Counted from the stretch's first letter, positions 43,854 through 53,811 are shown. The stretch is DNA of 55,431 nucleotides from Desulfobacteraceae bacterium (GCA_003599865.1 QZKS01000077.1:1-55431), one strand, 5' to 3'. Numbers and translations are program-made. The notes: generated from the letters alone by a model not told the origin.

Positions 43854-45245
43854 ATGACGAGTTCACTGACCAATATCTTCTACCTAATTGCTTCCGTATT
43901 ATTAATTTGGGGTCTAAAAGGTCTTACCCATCCACGTACAGCCCAGCGGGGAAACGCAATGGGCGCCATGGGCATGTTTGTTGCGGTTCTCACCGCATTG
44001 GTGACGGAGACGGATTTGCATTGGGGATATATCATTGCCGGTGTGATCATTGGCGGCAGCATCGGTACTTATCTGGCACTGAAAATTGAGATGACCGCCA
44101 TGCCGCAACTGGTTGCCTTGTTTAACGGACTTGGCGGCGGGGCTTCCCTGATTGTGGCAGCCATAGCAATGCTTCCTGCAATCGATGCTGATTTTTCCGC
44201 ACCCGGATTGTTACTCCCGGTAGCGGTTGCCTCCGTTGTTTCCATTGTTATTGGTGCGGTTACTTTGTTGGGCAGCCTGATTGCCTTTTTAAAACTGCAA
44301 CGGATATTACGCAAGACCGTGGTCCTGCCGGGGCAGCAGGTTATCAATGGAGTAATGGCAGCCGCGGTTATCGTTTGTATGATTACGCTGATAGTTCATC
44401 CAAGCCCTGAGATTCTGTGGGGACTGATTGCTCTTTCCGCCCTTTTGGGGGTCTCTCTGGTAATACCCATTGGTGGTGCGGATATGCCGGTAGTGATCGC
44501 AGTTTTAAATTCCTACTCGGGATTAGCTGCCTGTGGCGCCGGGTTTGTCCTTAACAACAATGTACTGATTATATCCGGATCACTGGTCGGCGCTTCCGGA
44601 ATGGTATTGACCCGCATTATGTGCCGTGCGATGAATCGATCGTTTCGAAACGTTATTTTTGGAATATCCATGGGCGGGAAACAGGTGGATCAATCCGATG
44701 ACATATACCAGGGGAAAATTAAATCCACATCCGCCGATGAGATCGCCATGATTCTCGAATCTGCAAGGCGGGTGGTTATCGCCCCGGGATATGGCATGGC
44801 AGTGTCCCAGGCCCAGCACGCCGTCCGTGAGCTGACCAATCTGCTGGAAGGTAAGGGGATTGAAGTCGAGTTTGCCATTCACCCGGTGGCCGGTCGCATG
44901 CCGGGGCATATGAATGTTTTGCTTGCCGAAGCAGATATCAGCTACGATAAACTGAAGGATATGGATGATATCAACCCCACGTTCGCCCAGACCGATGTCG
45001 CAATTGTTATCGGTGCCAATGATGTGGTCAACCCCACAGCGCGAAAACCCAGTGGCAGTCCGATAGCCGGCATGCCCATTCTGGATGTTGACCAGGCCGC
45101 CACGGTAATCGTCATCAAACGCTCCTTAAGCCCGGGGTTTGCCGGGATTGCCAACCCTTTATTTGCAACGGATCATACCCTGATGTACTTTGCGGATGGA
45201 AAAAAGGGCGTGAATGAGATTAATACCGCTCTGAAAGAGGCATAG
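43854..45245 (+). CDS. pntB: NAD(P) transhydrogenase subunit beta (PntB)
   Basis: The 463-residue protein has about nine membrane helices (rest of domain II) and then the NADP(H)-binding domain III. The soluble part has VIAPGYGMAVSQAQ, AIHPVAGRMPGHMNVLLAEA, and VIGANDVVNPTA, all characteristic. It completes a membrane transhydrogenase that makes NADPH from NADH at the expense of the proton gradient, or the reverse. It ends the plus-strand line started by aceB, 16 bases before the convergent sulfite reductase gene. Confidence 0.95.
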   Translation: MTSSLTNIFYLIASVLLIWGLKGLTHPRTAQRGNAMGAMGMFVAVLTALVTETDLHWGYIIAGVIIGGSIGTYLALKIEMTAMPQLVALFNGLGGGASLIVAAIAMLPAIDADFSAPGLLLPVAVASVVSIVIGAVTLLGSLIAFLKLQRILRKTVVLPGQQVINGVMAAAVIVCMITLIVHPSPEILWGLIALSALLGVSLVIPIGGADMPVVIAVLNSYSGLAACGAGFVLNNNVLIISGSLVGASGMVLTRIMCRAMNRSFRNVIFGISMGGKQVDQSDDIYQGKIKSTSADEIAMILESARRVVIAPGYGMAVSQAQHAVRELTNLLEGKGIEVEFAIHPVAGRMPGHMNVLLAEADISYDKLKDMDDINPTFAQTDVAIVIGANDVVNPTARKPSGSPIAGMPILDVDQAATVIVIKRSLSPGFAGIANPLFATDHTLMYFADGKKGVNEINTALKEA

Positions 45246-45260
45246 GACAAAAACATCCCT

Positions 45261-46040
45261 TTATCCCAAAAAATCCGGATCATGGTAAATTTCGGCAAAC
45301 CGTTTTCCGGCCGTGCTGTTTTGCTTATAGAAATCAATGCATTTTTTGACGACGGCCAGGACTTCCTCTTCATTGAATATGCCGGGGATTTCACTGGCCA
45401 GCCGGGGATGCCGCCCCAGTTTCCCGCCAAGCAGAATCCGGAATCCTTTCTTTTCCTCGTCAATGGTTCCGGTCGGGCATACGCCGATGCATTTGCCGCA
45501 CTTCACACAGCGCTGAAAATCAATTACAGCGGTCTCCTCCTCTGCTTTGATCTGAATCGCATTCTCGGCACAGGCCGATTCGCACATACCGCAATTGCTG
45601 CAGGGGATTTCCGTAATCATGGGCAGGGACGCGCCGATAATCCCGATATCCTTGATCTGGGGCTGGGAGCATGCATTGGGGCACTCGGAAATACCAGTCC
45701 GGAATTCATGATGGAATTTGAGATTCCCCGGAACGCTTTTCCGCAGGAATCCGAGGATATCCTCCTTCTCGAACAGTTCCTCCATTCTTTTCAGGAGGTT
45801 TTCACTCATGACAATCCGGTTGGGGCAGCCGTTCTGCCCGAAACAGGTATCGGCCTGATAGCCCTTGACTTCGGAATCCATACCCGCAACAAAGCGCGCC
45901 CGGGTCTTCTCCACCTCGGTCATGGTGATGATGGTTTTTCCTTCAATGGCGGCTTCCTTCTCAATCCGGCCGATCACCTTTTTCCGCACAAAAAAGGGAA
46001 CTTTTTTCACCGCCGCTTCTGCTTCCGGGCTCCATTTCAT
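45261..46040 (-). CDS. Small siroheme sulfite reductase-type protein with two ferredoxin clusters
   Basis: The 259-residue protein resembles the low-molecular-weight assimilatory sulfite reductase of sulfate reducers (about 220 residues) but adds a ferredoxin part. Cys66, Cys72, Cys120 and Cys124 (CFGQNGC and CPNAC) match the siroheme/[4Fe-4S] ligand pattern. Cys147-157 (CSNCGMCESAC) and Cys178-188 (CVKCGKCIGVC) are two [4Fe-4S] motifs between the two siroheme half-domains, as in anaerobic sulfite/nitrite reductases. AAGGA precedes the ATG; cysK ends nine bases upstream. The cysteine-synthesis context makes assimilatory sulfite reduction the best guess; nitrite reduction is possible. The electron donor is unknown. 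Confidence 0.82.
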   Translation of the reverse strand: MKWSPEAEAAVKKVPFFVRKKVIGRIEKEAAIEGKTIITMTEVEKTRARFVAGMDSEVKGYQADTCFGQNGCPNRIVMSENLLKRMEELFEKEDILGFLRKSVPGNLKFHHEFRTGISECPNACSQPQIKDIGIIGASLPMITEIPCSNCGMCESACAENAIQIKAEEETAVIDFQRCVKCGKCIGVCPTGTIDEEKKGFRILLGGKLGRHPRLASEIPGIFNEEEVLAVVKKCIDFYKQNSTAGKRFAEIYHDPDFLG

Positions 46041-46049
46041 GGCTGGTCC

Positions 46050-46982
46050 TTATAACTCCTTGGATACAAAAAGATCCGTACTGATATAGCGCTCACCGGT
46101 GCTGGGAAGGATCACGACAATCCTTTTGTTCTTGGCATCCTCCCGCCGGGCAACCTTGATGGCAGCACAAACAGATGCGCCGGAGGAAATCCCGCACAAG
46201 ATCCCTTCCGATTTTGCCAGCATTCTGGCGGTCTCAAACGCTTCTTCATTGGTGACCGTGACAACATCATCAATAATAGACTGATCCAGAACGTCCGGAA
46301 CAAACCCGGCGCCGATTCCCTGGATTTTATGGGGTCCGGGTTTTCCGCCGGAGAGGACAGGCGAGTCGGCAGGTTCCACCGCGATTGCCTGAAACCCCGG
46401 TTTCCGTTTTTTGATCATCTGGGATATGCCGGTGATGGTTCCGCCTGTCCCCACTCCGGAAACCAGGATATCGACGGTTCCTTCCGTATCGTTCCAGATC
46501 TCTTCGGCTGTTGTTTTCCGGTGAATCGCAGGATTTGCCGGATTCCGGAACTGATCCGGCATGAAGCAGTTGTCCCTGGCCGAACTGATCTCTTCCGCTT
46601 TCCGGATGGCCCCTTTCATCCCGTCTTTTCCCGATGTCAGGACCAGCTCCGCGCCCAGATGCGCAAGCAGTTTCCTGCGCTCCACGCTCATGGTTTCCGG
46701 CATGGTCAGGCACAATTTATATCCCTTCTCGGCACAGATAAAGGCAAGAGCGATACCGGTGTTTCCGCTGGTCGGCTCGACAATCAAGGTTTCCCGATTG
46801 ATGAGAGAGGCTTCCTCCGCAGCCTTGATCATGGAACCGGCGATCCGGTCCTTTACACTTCCCAGCGGGTTAAAAAATTCCAGCTTTGCCAGAATCTCCG
46901 CATGAATTCCGCTACCAAGCTTATTCAGCCGCATCATGGGAGTGGAACCAACAGTATCACTGAGCTTTGAAAAGATGTTCAT
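46050..46982 (-). CDS. cysK: Cysteine synthase (O-acetylserine sulfhydrylase)
   Basis: Joins sulfide to O-acetylserine with pyridoxal phosphate. The 310-residue protein has the PLP lysine in [15 protein letters not shown], the substrate loop [12 protein letters not shown], the phosphate loop [11 protein letters not shown], and a C-terminal [14 protein letters not shown] 46982 with AAAGGAGAG upstream is chosen; a frame from 47063 overlaps the serine acetyltransferase gene. Length and motifs match CysK rather than cystathionine beta-synthase, which needs an extra domain. Confidence 0.95.
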   Translation of the reverse strand: MNIFSKLSDTVGSTPMMRLNKLGSGIHAEILAKLEFFNPLGSVKDRIAGSMIKAAEEASLINRETLIVEPTSGNTGIALAFICAEKGYKLCLTMPETMSVERRKLLAHLGAELVLTSGKDGMKGAIRKAEEISSARDNCFMPDQFRNPANPAIHRKTTAEEIWNDTEGTVDILVSGVGTGGTITGISQMIKKRKPGFQAIAVEPADSPVLSGGKPGPHKIQGIGAGFVPDVLDQSIIDDVVTVTNEEAFETARMLAKSEGILCGISSGASVCAAIKVARREDAKNKRIVVILPSTGERYISTDLFVSKEL

Positions 46983-46993
46983 AGGACTCTCCT

Positions 46994-47944
46994 TTACTTG
47001 TAAATCAGCTTTGGCTCTTCCATCAGCACCTTGGTATCCGGCGGGATTGATTTGGTGATCCATACATTTCCGCCGATGACCGAACGTGTTCCGATGATGG
47101 TATCCCCTCCCAGTATCGTGGCTCCGGAATAGATGATGACATCATCCTCAATGGTAGGATGGCGTTTTTTCCCGCGGAATCTTTCCCCGGCCTGCTGCGG
47201 CAGGGACAAGGCACCGACGGTCACGCCCTGATAGATGCGGACGTTTTTACCGATCTCGGCTGTTTCGCCGATAACGACTCCTGTTCCATGGTCGATGACA
47301 AAGCCCTCGCCAATACTTGCTCCCGGATGGATGTCAATTCCCGTAACACTATGGGCATGCTCGGTCATGACCCGGGGAAGCAGGGGAACCTTGTGCTCGA
47401 ACAATTTGTGTGCCACCCGTTGCACCGTGGTGGCAAAAATCCCCGGATAGCTGAATATGATTTCATCATGGCTCAGTGCTGCCGGGTCCCCATCAAAAGT
47501 CGCCTTGACATCGGACGCCAGGACTCTCCGGATTTCCGGTATGGAGTCCAGTACGGCAAGGGCGATCTCCTGCCCCTTCTCACTGCATTCCGAGCACTCG
47601 CTGTCATACCGGAAGCAGTCATGCCGGATGCTGTTTGCGATCTGTTCGGATAACATGTCAAACAGCAGCGAAACGGTCTGGCCCATGTTATACTTCAGAT
47701 TGACCGGGTCCACCTTGCCGGCTGAAAAGTATCCGGGAAACAGAATCTGTTTGAACTTGTCAATAATATCCACAACCGACTGATTGGACGGAATGGGATC
47801 ATAATCAATGTGCGTATAGCACTCCTTGTCGCTGCAATTTGCGATAATCTTCTCTGCAATCTCCGGAAGTCTTTTCCGGTACGATGAAAAAGCATCTGCT
47901 TCCGTTCTGCACAACTGTTCATTCATTTTATCATGATGTCTCAT
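46994..47944 (-). CDS. cysE: Serine O-acetyltransferase (EpsC/CysE type)
   Basis: Makes O-acetylserine from serine and acetyl-CoA. The 316-residue protein has an alpha-helical N-terminal part and a left-handed beta helix with hexapeptide repeats ([60 protein letters not shown]). The DHGTG histidine and aspartate are catalytic residues in the family. An unusual insert CSECSEKG (about residue 118) adds cysteines. It lacks the short C-terminal tail ending in Ile that docks on CysK, ending PKLIYK, so complex formation is uncertain. GAGGGAA supports the ATG at 47944. Confidence 0.92.
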   Translation of the reverse strand: MRHHDKMNEQLCRTEADAFSSYRKRLPEIAEKIIANCSDKECYTHIDYDPIPSNQSVVDIIDKFKQILFPGYFSAGKVDPVNLKYNMGQTVSLLFDMLSEQIANSIRHDCFRYDSECSECSEKGQEIALAVLDSIPEIRRVLASDVKATFDGDPAALSHDEIIFSYPGIFATTVQRVAHKLFEHKVPLLPRVMTEHAHSVTGIDIHPGASIGEGFVIDHGTGVVIGETAEIGKNVRIYQGVTVGALSLPQQAGERFRGKKRHPTIEDDVIIYSGATILGGDTIIGTRSVIGGNVWITKSIPPDTKVLMEEPKLIYK

Positions 47945-47966
47945 GGTTCATTCCCTCATTGGATTG

Positions 47967-48599
47967 TTATTTTGCCGATTTCCCTTTGCCGATCATAAAA
48001 ATTCCATATGTGGCAAACAGGTTGGGATAGTGTTTCACAATATCCCCATTCCGATTCCCGTCACGCAGGACAATCGCCGCCTCTTTCAGTATGCCGAACT
48101 TCAGCTTTGTCGTAAACTTTCGAAAATCCTTTATGCTCAGCACGCGGATGTTCGGGGTGTCATACCATTCGTAGGGAAGCTCTCTGGTAACCGGAACGTT
48201 TCCGGAAAAAAGCAGCTGCATCCGGATGCGCCAGTGACAGAAATTGGGAAAACTGACAATCCCCTTTTTTCCGATTTTCATCATGGCGCAGATCAGGCTT
48301 TCCGGTTCATATACCTGCTGCAAGGTCTGGCTTAAAATCACATAATCAAAATAATCATCCGGGTAGTCAAGGATCTCTTCATTGATATCTCCCTGCAGAA
48401 CCGAAAGCCCCTTTTCAATGCAGGTCCGGACCCTTTCCTCCTTGATCTCGATACCGGTCTCTTTCACTTTTTTATGGGTTTTCAAATAATGCAGCAGTTC
48501 GCCTTCTCCGCAGCCCAGACCCAAAACCCGTGATTGAGGCTGAATCCATGAGGCAATGATGCCAAGGTCATATCGTGTATTCTCAGCTTCCGATATCAT
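47967..48599 (-). CDS. metW: MetW-like methyltransferase-fold protein
   Basis: MetW accompanies MetX in many proteobacteria and is needed for full methionine synthesis, though its reaction is not clear. The 210-residue protein has a SAM-fold motif [15 protein letters not shown] (the usual D after L is replaced by G), [37 protein letters not shown] and [20 protein letters not shown], all typical. ATG 48599 overlaps the metX 3' end by 17 bases. The altered glycine may affect SAM binding. Confidence 0.92.
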   Translation of the reverse strand: MISEAENTRYDLGIIASWIQPQSRVLGLGCGEGELLHYLKTHKKVKETGIEIKEERVRTCIEKGLSVLQGDINEEILDYPDDYFDYVILSQTLQQVYEPESLICAMMKIGKKGIVSFPNFCHWRIRMQLLFSGNVPVTRELPYEWYDTPNIRVLSIKDFRKFTTKLKFGILKEAAIVLRDGNRNGDIVKHYPNLFATYGIFMIGKGKSAK

Positions 48600-49755
48600 G
48601 AAAAACTCCTTCCAGAAAACCACGTATCAGGTTGGTTAGTCTTTCATTGGGCAGCAGAAAAGCATCATGGCCGCAATTGGCCTCGATTTCGCAGAAACTG
48701 ACATCGATTCCATTCTTTTTCATTGCCTTCACCATGGTCCTGGACTGGTATGTAGGGTAGAGCCAGTCCGAAGTAAAGGAAATCACCAGAAATTTTGCCG
48801 GAACTCCCGAAAATGCCTTTACCGGAGAACCTCCGCCGTGCTGCTGCTCCAGATCAAAATAATCCGCTGCCTTGGTGATATACAGAAAGGAATTGGCATC
48901 AAACCGTTCAACAAACTTGGAGCCCTGATACCGCAAATAGCTTTCCACCTGAAAATCTGCCTTGAAGCCATAGGAAAAATCACTCTGGTCCTGAAGCCTT
49001 CTGCCGAATTTCTGCCGCATGGACTCATCCGACAGGTAGGTAATATGACCGATCATCCGGGCAACGGCAAGCCCCAGATCCGGTTTCCTGCCGGAATAAT
49101 AATGCCCGTTGCACCAGTTGGGATCCGCCATGATGGCCTGTCTTGCCACTTCATTAAAGGCGATGGCCAGAGCCGAATGCTTGGTTGTGGTTGCCAGCGG
49201 AATGGCCGAACGAACCATTTCCGGATATCGTACACACCATTCCAGAACCTGCATGCCGCCCAGGGAACCTCCCACGACCGACAAGATTCTGGTAATTCCC
49301 AGATGCTCCATCAACTTCTTCTGGGCCCTGACCATATCACCGATGGTCAATACCGGAAAATCCGTTCCATACGGTTTTCCGGTTTCCGGATTCAGGGAGG
49401 AAGGACCGGTGGAGCCCATGCACCCCCCCATAATATTGGAGCAGATCACAAAAAAACGATTCGTGTCAATTCCCTTTCCCGGCCCGATCATGCTGTCCCA
49501 CCATCCGGGTTTGGCATCCTCGGGTGAATAAACCCCCGCCATATGGGAATCGCCTGTCAGGGCATGAAGCACCAGGATGACATTTGTCCGGTCCGGATTC
49601 AAGGTACCGCAGGTTTCATAGGCGATCGTAACCGGACCGAATGGGACACCGTTTTCCAAAATCATTTTTTCAAATGATTCCGCAAAGGTAAAAAATCGCC
49701 TGGTTACCCGGCCGACACTTTCACCCCGCGGGTCATGCTCGATATACTCACTCAT
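48583..49755 (-). CDS. metX: Homoserine O-acetyltransferase
   Basis: Acetylates homoserine for methionine synthesis. The 390-residue alpha/beta hydrolase has [10 protein letters not shown] (oxyanion), the nucleophile Ser in VGGSLGGMQ (about residue 166), an Asp in FTSDWLYP and the His in NCGHDAFLL, the MetX triad. [14 protein letters not shown] is also typical. It overlaps metW, so the two are coupled. An XRE regulator gene lies 32 bases upstream on the same strand. Some members use succinyl-CoA; the residues seen do not decide between donors. Confidence 0.95.
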   Translation of the reverse strand: MSEYIEHDPRGESVGRVTRRFFTFAESFEKMILENGVPFGPVTIAYETCGTLNPDRTNVILVLHALTGDSHMAGVYSPEDAKPGWWDSMIGPGKGIDTNRFFVICSNIMGGCMGSTGPSSLNPETGKPYGTDFPVLTIGDMVRAQKKLMEHLGITRILSVVGGSLGGMQVLEWCVRYPEMVRSAIPLATTTKHSALAIAFNEVARQAIMADPNWCNGHYYSGRKPDLGLAVARMIGHITYLSDESMRQKFGRRLQDQSDFSYGFKADFQVESYLRYQGSKFVERFDANSFLYITKAADYFDLEQQHGGGSPVKAFSGVPAKFLVISFTSDWLYPTYQSRTMVKAMKKNGIDVSFCEIEANCGHDAFLLPNERLTNLIRGFLEGVFHDIGS

Positions 49756-49787
49756 TTCACAGCCTTCTCAGTGGATATGGAATGATT

Positions 49788-50192
49788 TTATTCGGAAGAT
49801 TCCTCGATAAACGAAAATCCGGCGCACATCACTTCACAGGTTTTGCAGACATGAATTTTGTCTTTCCATGTTTTGTGAGCGTATCCGGCACATATCGTTC
49901 CATTGATAAACCAGCACAGCTTACCGGCCTTGAATTCCCAGGCCGGACAGTGATACTTGAGTTCTTTCGGACATTTTTTGATCACCCAGCATTGTTTTTG
50001 AGGATTTACCTCCTGAAAGACCCTGGACAGCATAAACAGCAGTTGTCTTTCAACGTGAGCCGGAATCGTACGCCAACCCTGTTCATAGCTGTGCACGGCT
50101 TTTATGGACACCCCCAGAAGCTGCGCCATCTGCGCCTGGGTTTTGCCCAGTTTTTTGCGAAGGCTCACAAACGTATTTCGTTTCACAACCAT
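49788..50192 (-). CDS. XRE regulator with cysteine-rich C-terminal domain (two-CW-like)
   Basis: The product of about 134 residues has an XRE helix-turn-helix (FVSLRKKLGKTQAQMAQLLGVSIKAVHSYEQGWRTIP) and a tail with nine cysteines in pairs (CWVIKKC, YHC, LCWF, ICAGY, VCKTCEVMC). Such tails follow helix-turn-helix domains in several deltaproteobacterial regulators and may bind a metal or an Fe-S cluster. The frame opens earlier (GTG 50237, ATGs at 50219, 50213, 50201). The ATG at 50192 just after GGGGAGA, or a GTG at 50186 with better spacing, best fits a protein starting VKRNTF. It is 32 bases upstream of metX and probably heads that operon. Confidence 0.72.
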   Translation of the reverse strand: MVVKRNTFVSLRKKLGKTQAQMAQLLGVSIKAVHSYEQGWRTIPAHVERQLLFMLSRVFQEVNPQKQCWVIKKCPKELKYHCPAWEFKAGKLCWFINGTICAGYAHKTWKDKIHVCKTCEVMCAGFSFIEESSE

Positions 50193-50220
50193 TCTCCCCA
50201 TATTTCCATTCATTGTCATG

Positions 50221-50237
50221 GTGGTGTTAAATACCAC
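50221..50237. promoter_or_regulatory. Operator-like dyad upstream of the XRE gene
   Basis: GTGGTGTTAAATACCAC is a near-perfect palindrome with GTGGT/ACCAC arms and a TT-A-AA core. It lies just upstream of the XRE coding start, the usual place for autoregulation. Confidence 0.5.
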
Positions 50238-50252
50238 ATTGTAGCATAAAAA

Positions 50253-50283
50253 ATTCTAGAGCATTCCGAAAAGCATTTGTCAA
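50253..50283 (-). promoter_or_regulatory. Candidate sigma-70 promoter of the XRE-met-cys operon
   Basis: On the minus strand TTGACA (50283-50278) precedes TAGAAT (50258-50253) at a 19-base spacing, or TCTAGA at 17. The -35 is perfect and the -10 is weak. The dyad at 50221-50237 lies just downstream, in position to block transcription. Confidence 0.4.
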
Positions 50284-50359
50284 CAGGAAATAGAAAGGTT
50301 GTCCCTGAGGGAGAAGATTCGTAAACTCATACCTGGTATTGATTATCATTGAAAATGAT

Positions 50360-52147
50360 TCAAAACTCAAGTTTTTTCCTTACCGGGCCGTCATCCCGGG
50401 ATCGCATCTGCTGCATATCATAAAGAGATGGAACCGTAATACCCGGACGGTTGAGCCCCTCAACCGTCATCCATTCATTGCGCCTGTCTTCCGTCCGGTT
50501 CCCGATGGTGATGATCCGATTCTCCTTGCGTATGATCCCGATATAAAATGCCTGGGGTAAGTGTTCATACATGGTTTCAAACGTTTTGGATGATGTGCTT
50601 ACATAGGTGTCCGCCTGGATGAATGAATCCCCTTTATATTCTCCATAACCGTCTATCCGGCCGGGCGCCGTAATGTTCCAGAAAACATTCCGGACACCGG
50701 CATGGGGGAGAACACTCAGATCGCCTCCGGGAGAGACATAGAACCCGTTCATCTTCTCGAACAGATTTTCATACGGGAAAATGCCATGAAAATCGATGAC
50801 ACTGTCCGTCGCCGACGCAGGGCCCCTTCCCTCATAATGGGCCTTACAATCGGTAAAAACGTTCCCTGCTGCCATCATTTTCACCGTTACCGGGTGAACC
50901 AGCCGTGCGTAAAAATTGATTCGCTTAACCAGGTTGTCATTACTCCAGCCGATGGTGATGCCGGCATGCCCTTCATGCCCTGTAAAACAGATATCCTGAA
51001 TTGTCCATTGTGCGGAGCGGCTCAAAATGATCCCCTGAGTCATATTCCGGAAGGTAACATCCCGGACCCATCCGTCCACGGAAGAGCTGATCCATATCCC
51101 GCCCCAGAGGTAATCCTGTTCCCTGGCTGTCCGGATGACGGTTCCATCCGCTCCCTCATGAGGTTTGTGGTGCCGGTAATTTCCCGGCCAGGCGCTCTCA
51201 ATCCGCAGATGTTCAATCCCGACACCATGCAGGCCTTGGAACGAATAAATTTTGGGGGTATAGCGGAGAAATTGATCGAATCTTGCCGGTCGTGTCAGCC
51301 GAACGGTCCGATGATCAATCACTTTTTCAATACCGGCAATCCAGGAATGTTTCCGGGAGAGCTTGCCGAAGGTATGCGACTGATCCGGGACAAATTGAAA
51401 AGGAAACGTCAACTGAGCGGAAATATCCGCCTTATCCGGTAATGGTTTTTCCGGATCGATCAGCGGGTCGATACATTCCATGACCAGAATCTGACCGTTG
51501 GAAAGTCTGCTTGTATCCGAAACCGTGATATCCGTCTGCCCCCTTGCCGCATTTCGGGTGAAGACAGCCAGCTCGCCGGTGTCTTCCGAACCCATGACCG
51601 CAATGGCCGTATAGTGCCTTGCCTCTTTTTCAGCCGGCACACTCCCAAGTCTTCTGATCGACCCGTCCCGTCCGGGTGATCCCATGAAAAGAACGGTTCC
51701 GGAAGCACCGGAGCCCTGACCGCGGAGAATGACATGGCTATGGGTGATCTGAAGAAAGGGGGAATCCGGCTTTTGGTGAACCTCATATCTTCCCCTGGGC
51801 AGAAATACAACACCCCCGCCGGCAGCACCTGCAGCTTCCACAGCCGTCTGAATCGCCGCCGTATCCTCTTGCCCATCGTCCGGAAATGCGCCGAACCGCG
51901 GCTCAGTGACATTGAATATCGGCTTCCCGGTTTCCGGAATCGGTTGATTTCCCATCCGGTATCCGGCACGGGAAAAATCAGGCAGATTCCGGCCGGCAGG
52001 ACCATGCTCCAGATACTCCCTTAAGACCGTAGGTGTCCATTCCATTCCGGATCTTCCGTTTTCCGGCCAGACAAGAAAAATCATCATCCATACCGCTATC
52101 CATCCTGAGACGGTTTTTCGACGGTTTTTATAAAAATGATATCTCAT
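50360..52147 (-). CDS. Secreted right-handed beta-helix protein (pectate-lyase-3-like)
   Basis: The 595-residue protein has a signal-like N-terminus (residues about 12-28) and the FGAFPDDGQEDTAAIQTAVEAA block that starts Pectate_lyase_3/GH28-like beta-helix proteins, followed by GGGVVFLPRGRYEV. Later segments (GIWISSSVDGWVRDVTFRNMTQGIILSRSAQ) show the turn repeats of the helix. Such proteins act as polysaccharide lyases, hydrolases or epimerases. I cannot assign catalytic residues or substrate. GGGAG precedes the ATG. It is divergent from the MBOAT-SGNH pair across 196 bases, and shared function in an exopolysaccharide is a reasonable inference. Confidence 0.75.
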   Translation of the reverse strand: MRYHFYKNRRKTVSGWIAVWMMIFLVWPENGRSGMEWTPTVLREYLEHGPAGRNLPDFSRAGYRMGNQPIPETGKPIFNVTEPRFGAFPDDGQEDTAAIQTAVEAAGAAGGGVVFLPRGRYEVHQKPDSPFLQITHSHVILRGQGSGASGTVLFMGSPGRDGSIRRLGSVPAEKEARHYTAIAVMGSEDTGELAVFTRNAARGQTDITVSDTSRLSNGQILVMECIDPLIDPEKPLPDKADISAQLTFPFQFVPDQSHTFGKLSRKHSWIAGIEKVIDHRTVRLTRPARFDQFLRYTPKIYSFQGLHGVGIEHLRIESAWPGNYRHHKPHEGADGTVIRTAREQDYLWGGIWISSSVDGWVRDVTFRNMTQGIILSRSAQWTIQDICFTGHEGHAGITIGWSNDNLVKRINFYARLVHPVTVKMMAAGNVFTDCKAHYEGRGPASATDSVIDFHGIFPYENLFEKMNGFYVSPGGDLSVLPHAGVRNVFWNITAPGRIDGYGEYKGDSFIQADTYVSTSSKTFETMYEHLPQAFYIGIIRKENRIITIGNRTEDRRNEWMTVEGLNRPGITVPSLYDMQQMRSRDDGPVRKKLEF

Positions 52148-52240
52148 TTTGATCTCCCTGATGGTTCATCCCCCTTGAAATGGGAAAAAAAGTATATCCG
52201 CCTTCCCGGTTCCAATGTCAAATGATTATTGATTTTCCGT

Positions 52241-52269
52241 TTGACATAACCAGTACGGCAATCTATATT
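52241..52269 (+). promoter_or_regulatory. Sigma-70-like promoter of the MBOAT-SGNH unit
   Basis: TTGACA (52241-52246), a 17-base spacer and TATATT (52264-52269) match the consensus closely. The start of the MBOAT gene is 75 bases downstream. Confidence 0.75.
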
Positions 52270-52343
52270 TCCTTGCCTCCGGTCAGGGATCATAACTATA
52301 ACCGGAATGGCTAACCGGTTGCCTTACTATCATATCGACAAAC

Positions 52344-53786
52344 ATGATCTTCCATTCCCTTCCATTTGCTGTTTTTTTCCTGATTACCATCGGCATCTAT
52401 TATTCCATCCCTCAACGATTTCGATGGATCATGGTTCTGGGGGCCAGTTATTATTTTTATATGTGCTGGAAGCCCGAGTACATTTTTCTTCTTTTCGGAT
52501 CGACCCTTGTAAACTACCTGACCGGCCTCCGGATGTCCGTGATTTCCGAACCCCGAAAGCGGAAACACTATCTCTGGTTCAGCATTTTCTTCAATCTCGG
52601 CATGCTTTTTTTCTTTAAATATTTTAATTTCTTAAGCAATACCGTCACGGAACTCTTCCGCGCATGCAATATTTTCCATGATCTGCCCCTGTTTCATGTC
52701 CTGCTGCCGATCGGCATTTCCTTCTATACTTTCCAGGCGCTTGCGTATTCCATTGATGTATATAAAGGACATACCCGGGCAGAGCGCCATCTGGGGATAT
52801 TCGCCCTGTTCCTGGCATTCTGGCCCCAGCTGCTGGCCGGCCCCATCAACCGGGCCCATCTTCTGATGCCGCAGCTCAGAAAAGAACACCCATTTCATTA
52901 CCAAAGGGTGACGGACGGCCTGAGGCTCATGCTGTGGGGACTGATCAAAAAGGTCATGATCGCTGATCATCTGGCTGTTTATGTCAACCGGGTCTACAAT
53001 CATATCGACGATTACCAGGGCATCCCCCTGATGATCGCCACCGTATTTTATACCGTTCAGATATATTGTGATTTTTCCGGATATACGGATATGGCAAGGG
53101 GAGCGGCCAGGGTCATGGGATATGACCTCATGGAAAATTTCAATCGTCCCTATTTTTCAAAATCCTTCCGTGAATTCTGGCAACGCTGGCATATTTCTCT
53201 TTCCACATGGTTTCGGGATTACCTCTATATCCCTTTAGGCGGAAACCGGGTTGCAGAATGGCGGTGGCACGGCAATCTTTTCATTACCTTTGTACTCAGC
53301 GGGCTGTGGCATGGTGCGAACTGGACCTTTGTGATCTGGGGTGCTCTTCATGGCTGTTTTCTCATCCTGGAAAACATGACCGGAAACTTTCAGAAGCGTT
53401 TGGCGGACATTCTGTTTCCGGATACGGCATCCAAATGGAACCATGCGGTTCAGACCGGCATCACCATGTCCATGGTATGCCTGGCATGGGTGTTCTTTCG
53501 GGCCGATTCCATAACAGATGCTTTTTCCATCCTCCGTAAAATGTTCCTGATCGATCCCGGACAGACAGGAATCGATGTTGTGGATGGGTATTCTCTTCTA
53601 TTCATGATTTTCATGATCCTGATGTTGTTTGTGGTGGAGCTGTCAGAGGGCAAGGAAAAAATTCATAAGGCGGTCGGCCGCCTATCCCTTCCGGTACGCT
53701 GGGCGATTTACACCGGTTTTTTTTGGGCGGTTCTGATCATGAGTATTTTTGGCGTGAAACAGGAATTCATCTATTTTCAGTTCTGA
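52344..53786 (+). CDS. MBOAT-family O-acyltransferase (AlgI/DltB-like)
   Basis: The 480-residue membrane protein has about ten hydrophobic segments and starts MIFHSLPFAVFF, as AlgI proteins do. The conserved LPIGISFYTFQALAYSIDVYKG, FCDFSGYTDMARG-like (here YCDFSGYTDMARG), NFNRPYFSKSFREFWQRWHISLSTWFRDYLYIPLGGN and the catalytic His in SGLWHGANWTF are present. AlgI-like proteins move acetyl groups across the inner membrane onto polysaccharide or other acceptors through a periplasmic partner. No ribosome-binding site is evident. The gene is 25 bases upstream of the SGNH protein gene, the expected partner. Confidence 0.93.
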   Translation: MIFHSLPFAVFFLITIGIYYSIPQRFRWIMVLGASYYFYMCWKPEYIFLLFGSTLVNYLTGLRMSVISEPRKRKHYLWFSIFFNLGMLFFFKYFNFLSNTVTELFRACNIFHDLPLFHVLLPIGISFYTFQALAYSIDVYKGHTRAERHLGIFALFLAFWPQLLAGPINRAHLLMPQLRKEHPFHYQRVTDGLRLMLWGLIKKVMIADHLAVYVNRVYNHIDDYQGIPLMIATVFYTVQIYCDFSGYTDMARGAARVMGYDLMENFNRPYFSKSFREFWQRWHISLSTWFRDYLYIPLGGNRVAEWRWHGNLFITFVLSGLWHGANWTFVIWGALHGCFLILENMTGNFQKRLADILFPDTASKWNHAVQTGITMSMVCLAWVFFRADSITDAFSILRKMFLIDPGQTGIDVVDGYSLLFMIFMILMLFVVELSEGKEKIHKAVGRLSLPVRWAIYTGFFWAVLIMSIFGVKQEFIYFQF

Positions 53787-53811
53787 TGAATGGAAAAGTC
53801 ATTGTTTAAGG

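Noticed and set aside
50345-50359. ATCATT-GAA-AATGAT as a Fur box
   Set aside because: Half-site orientation and length do not fit the Fur consensus well, and it lies behind a gene end.
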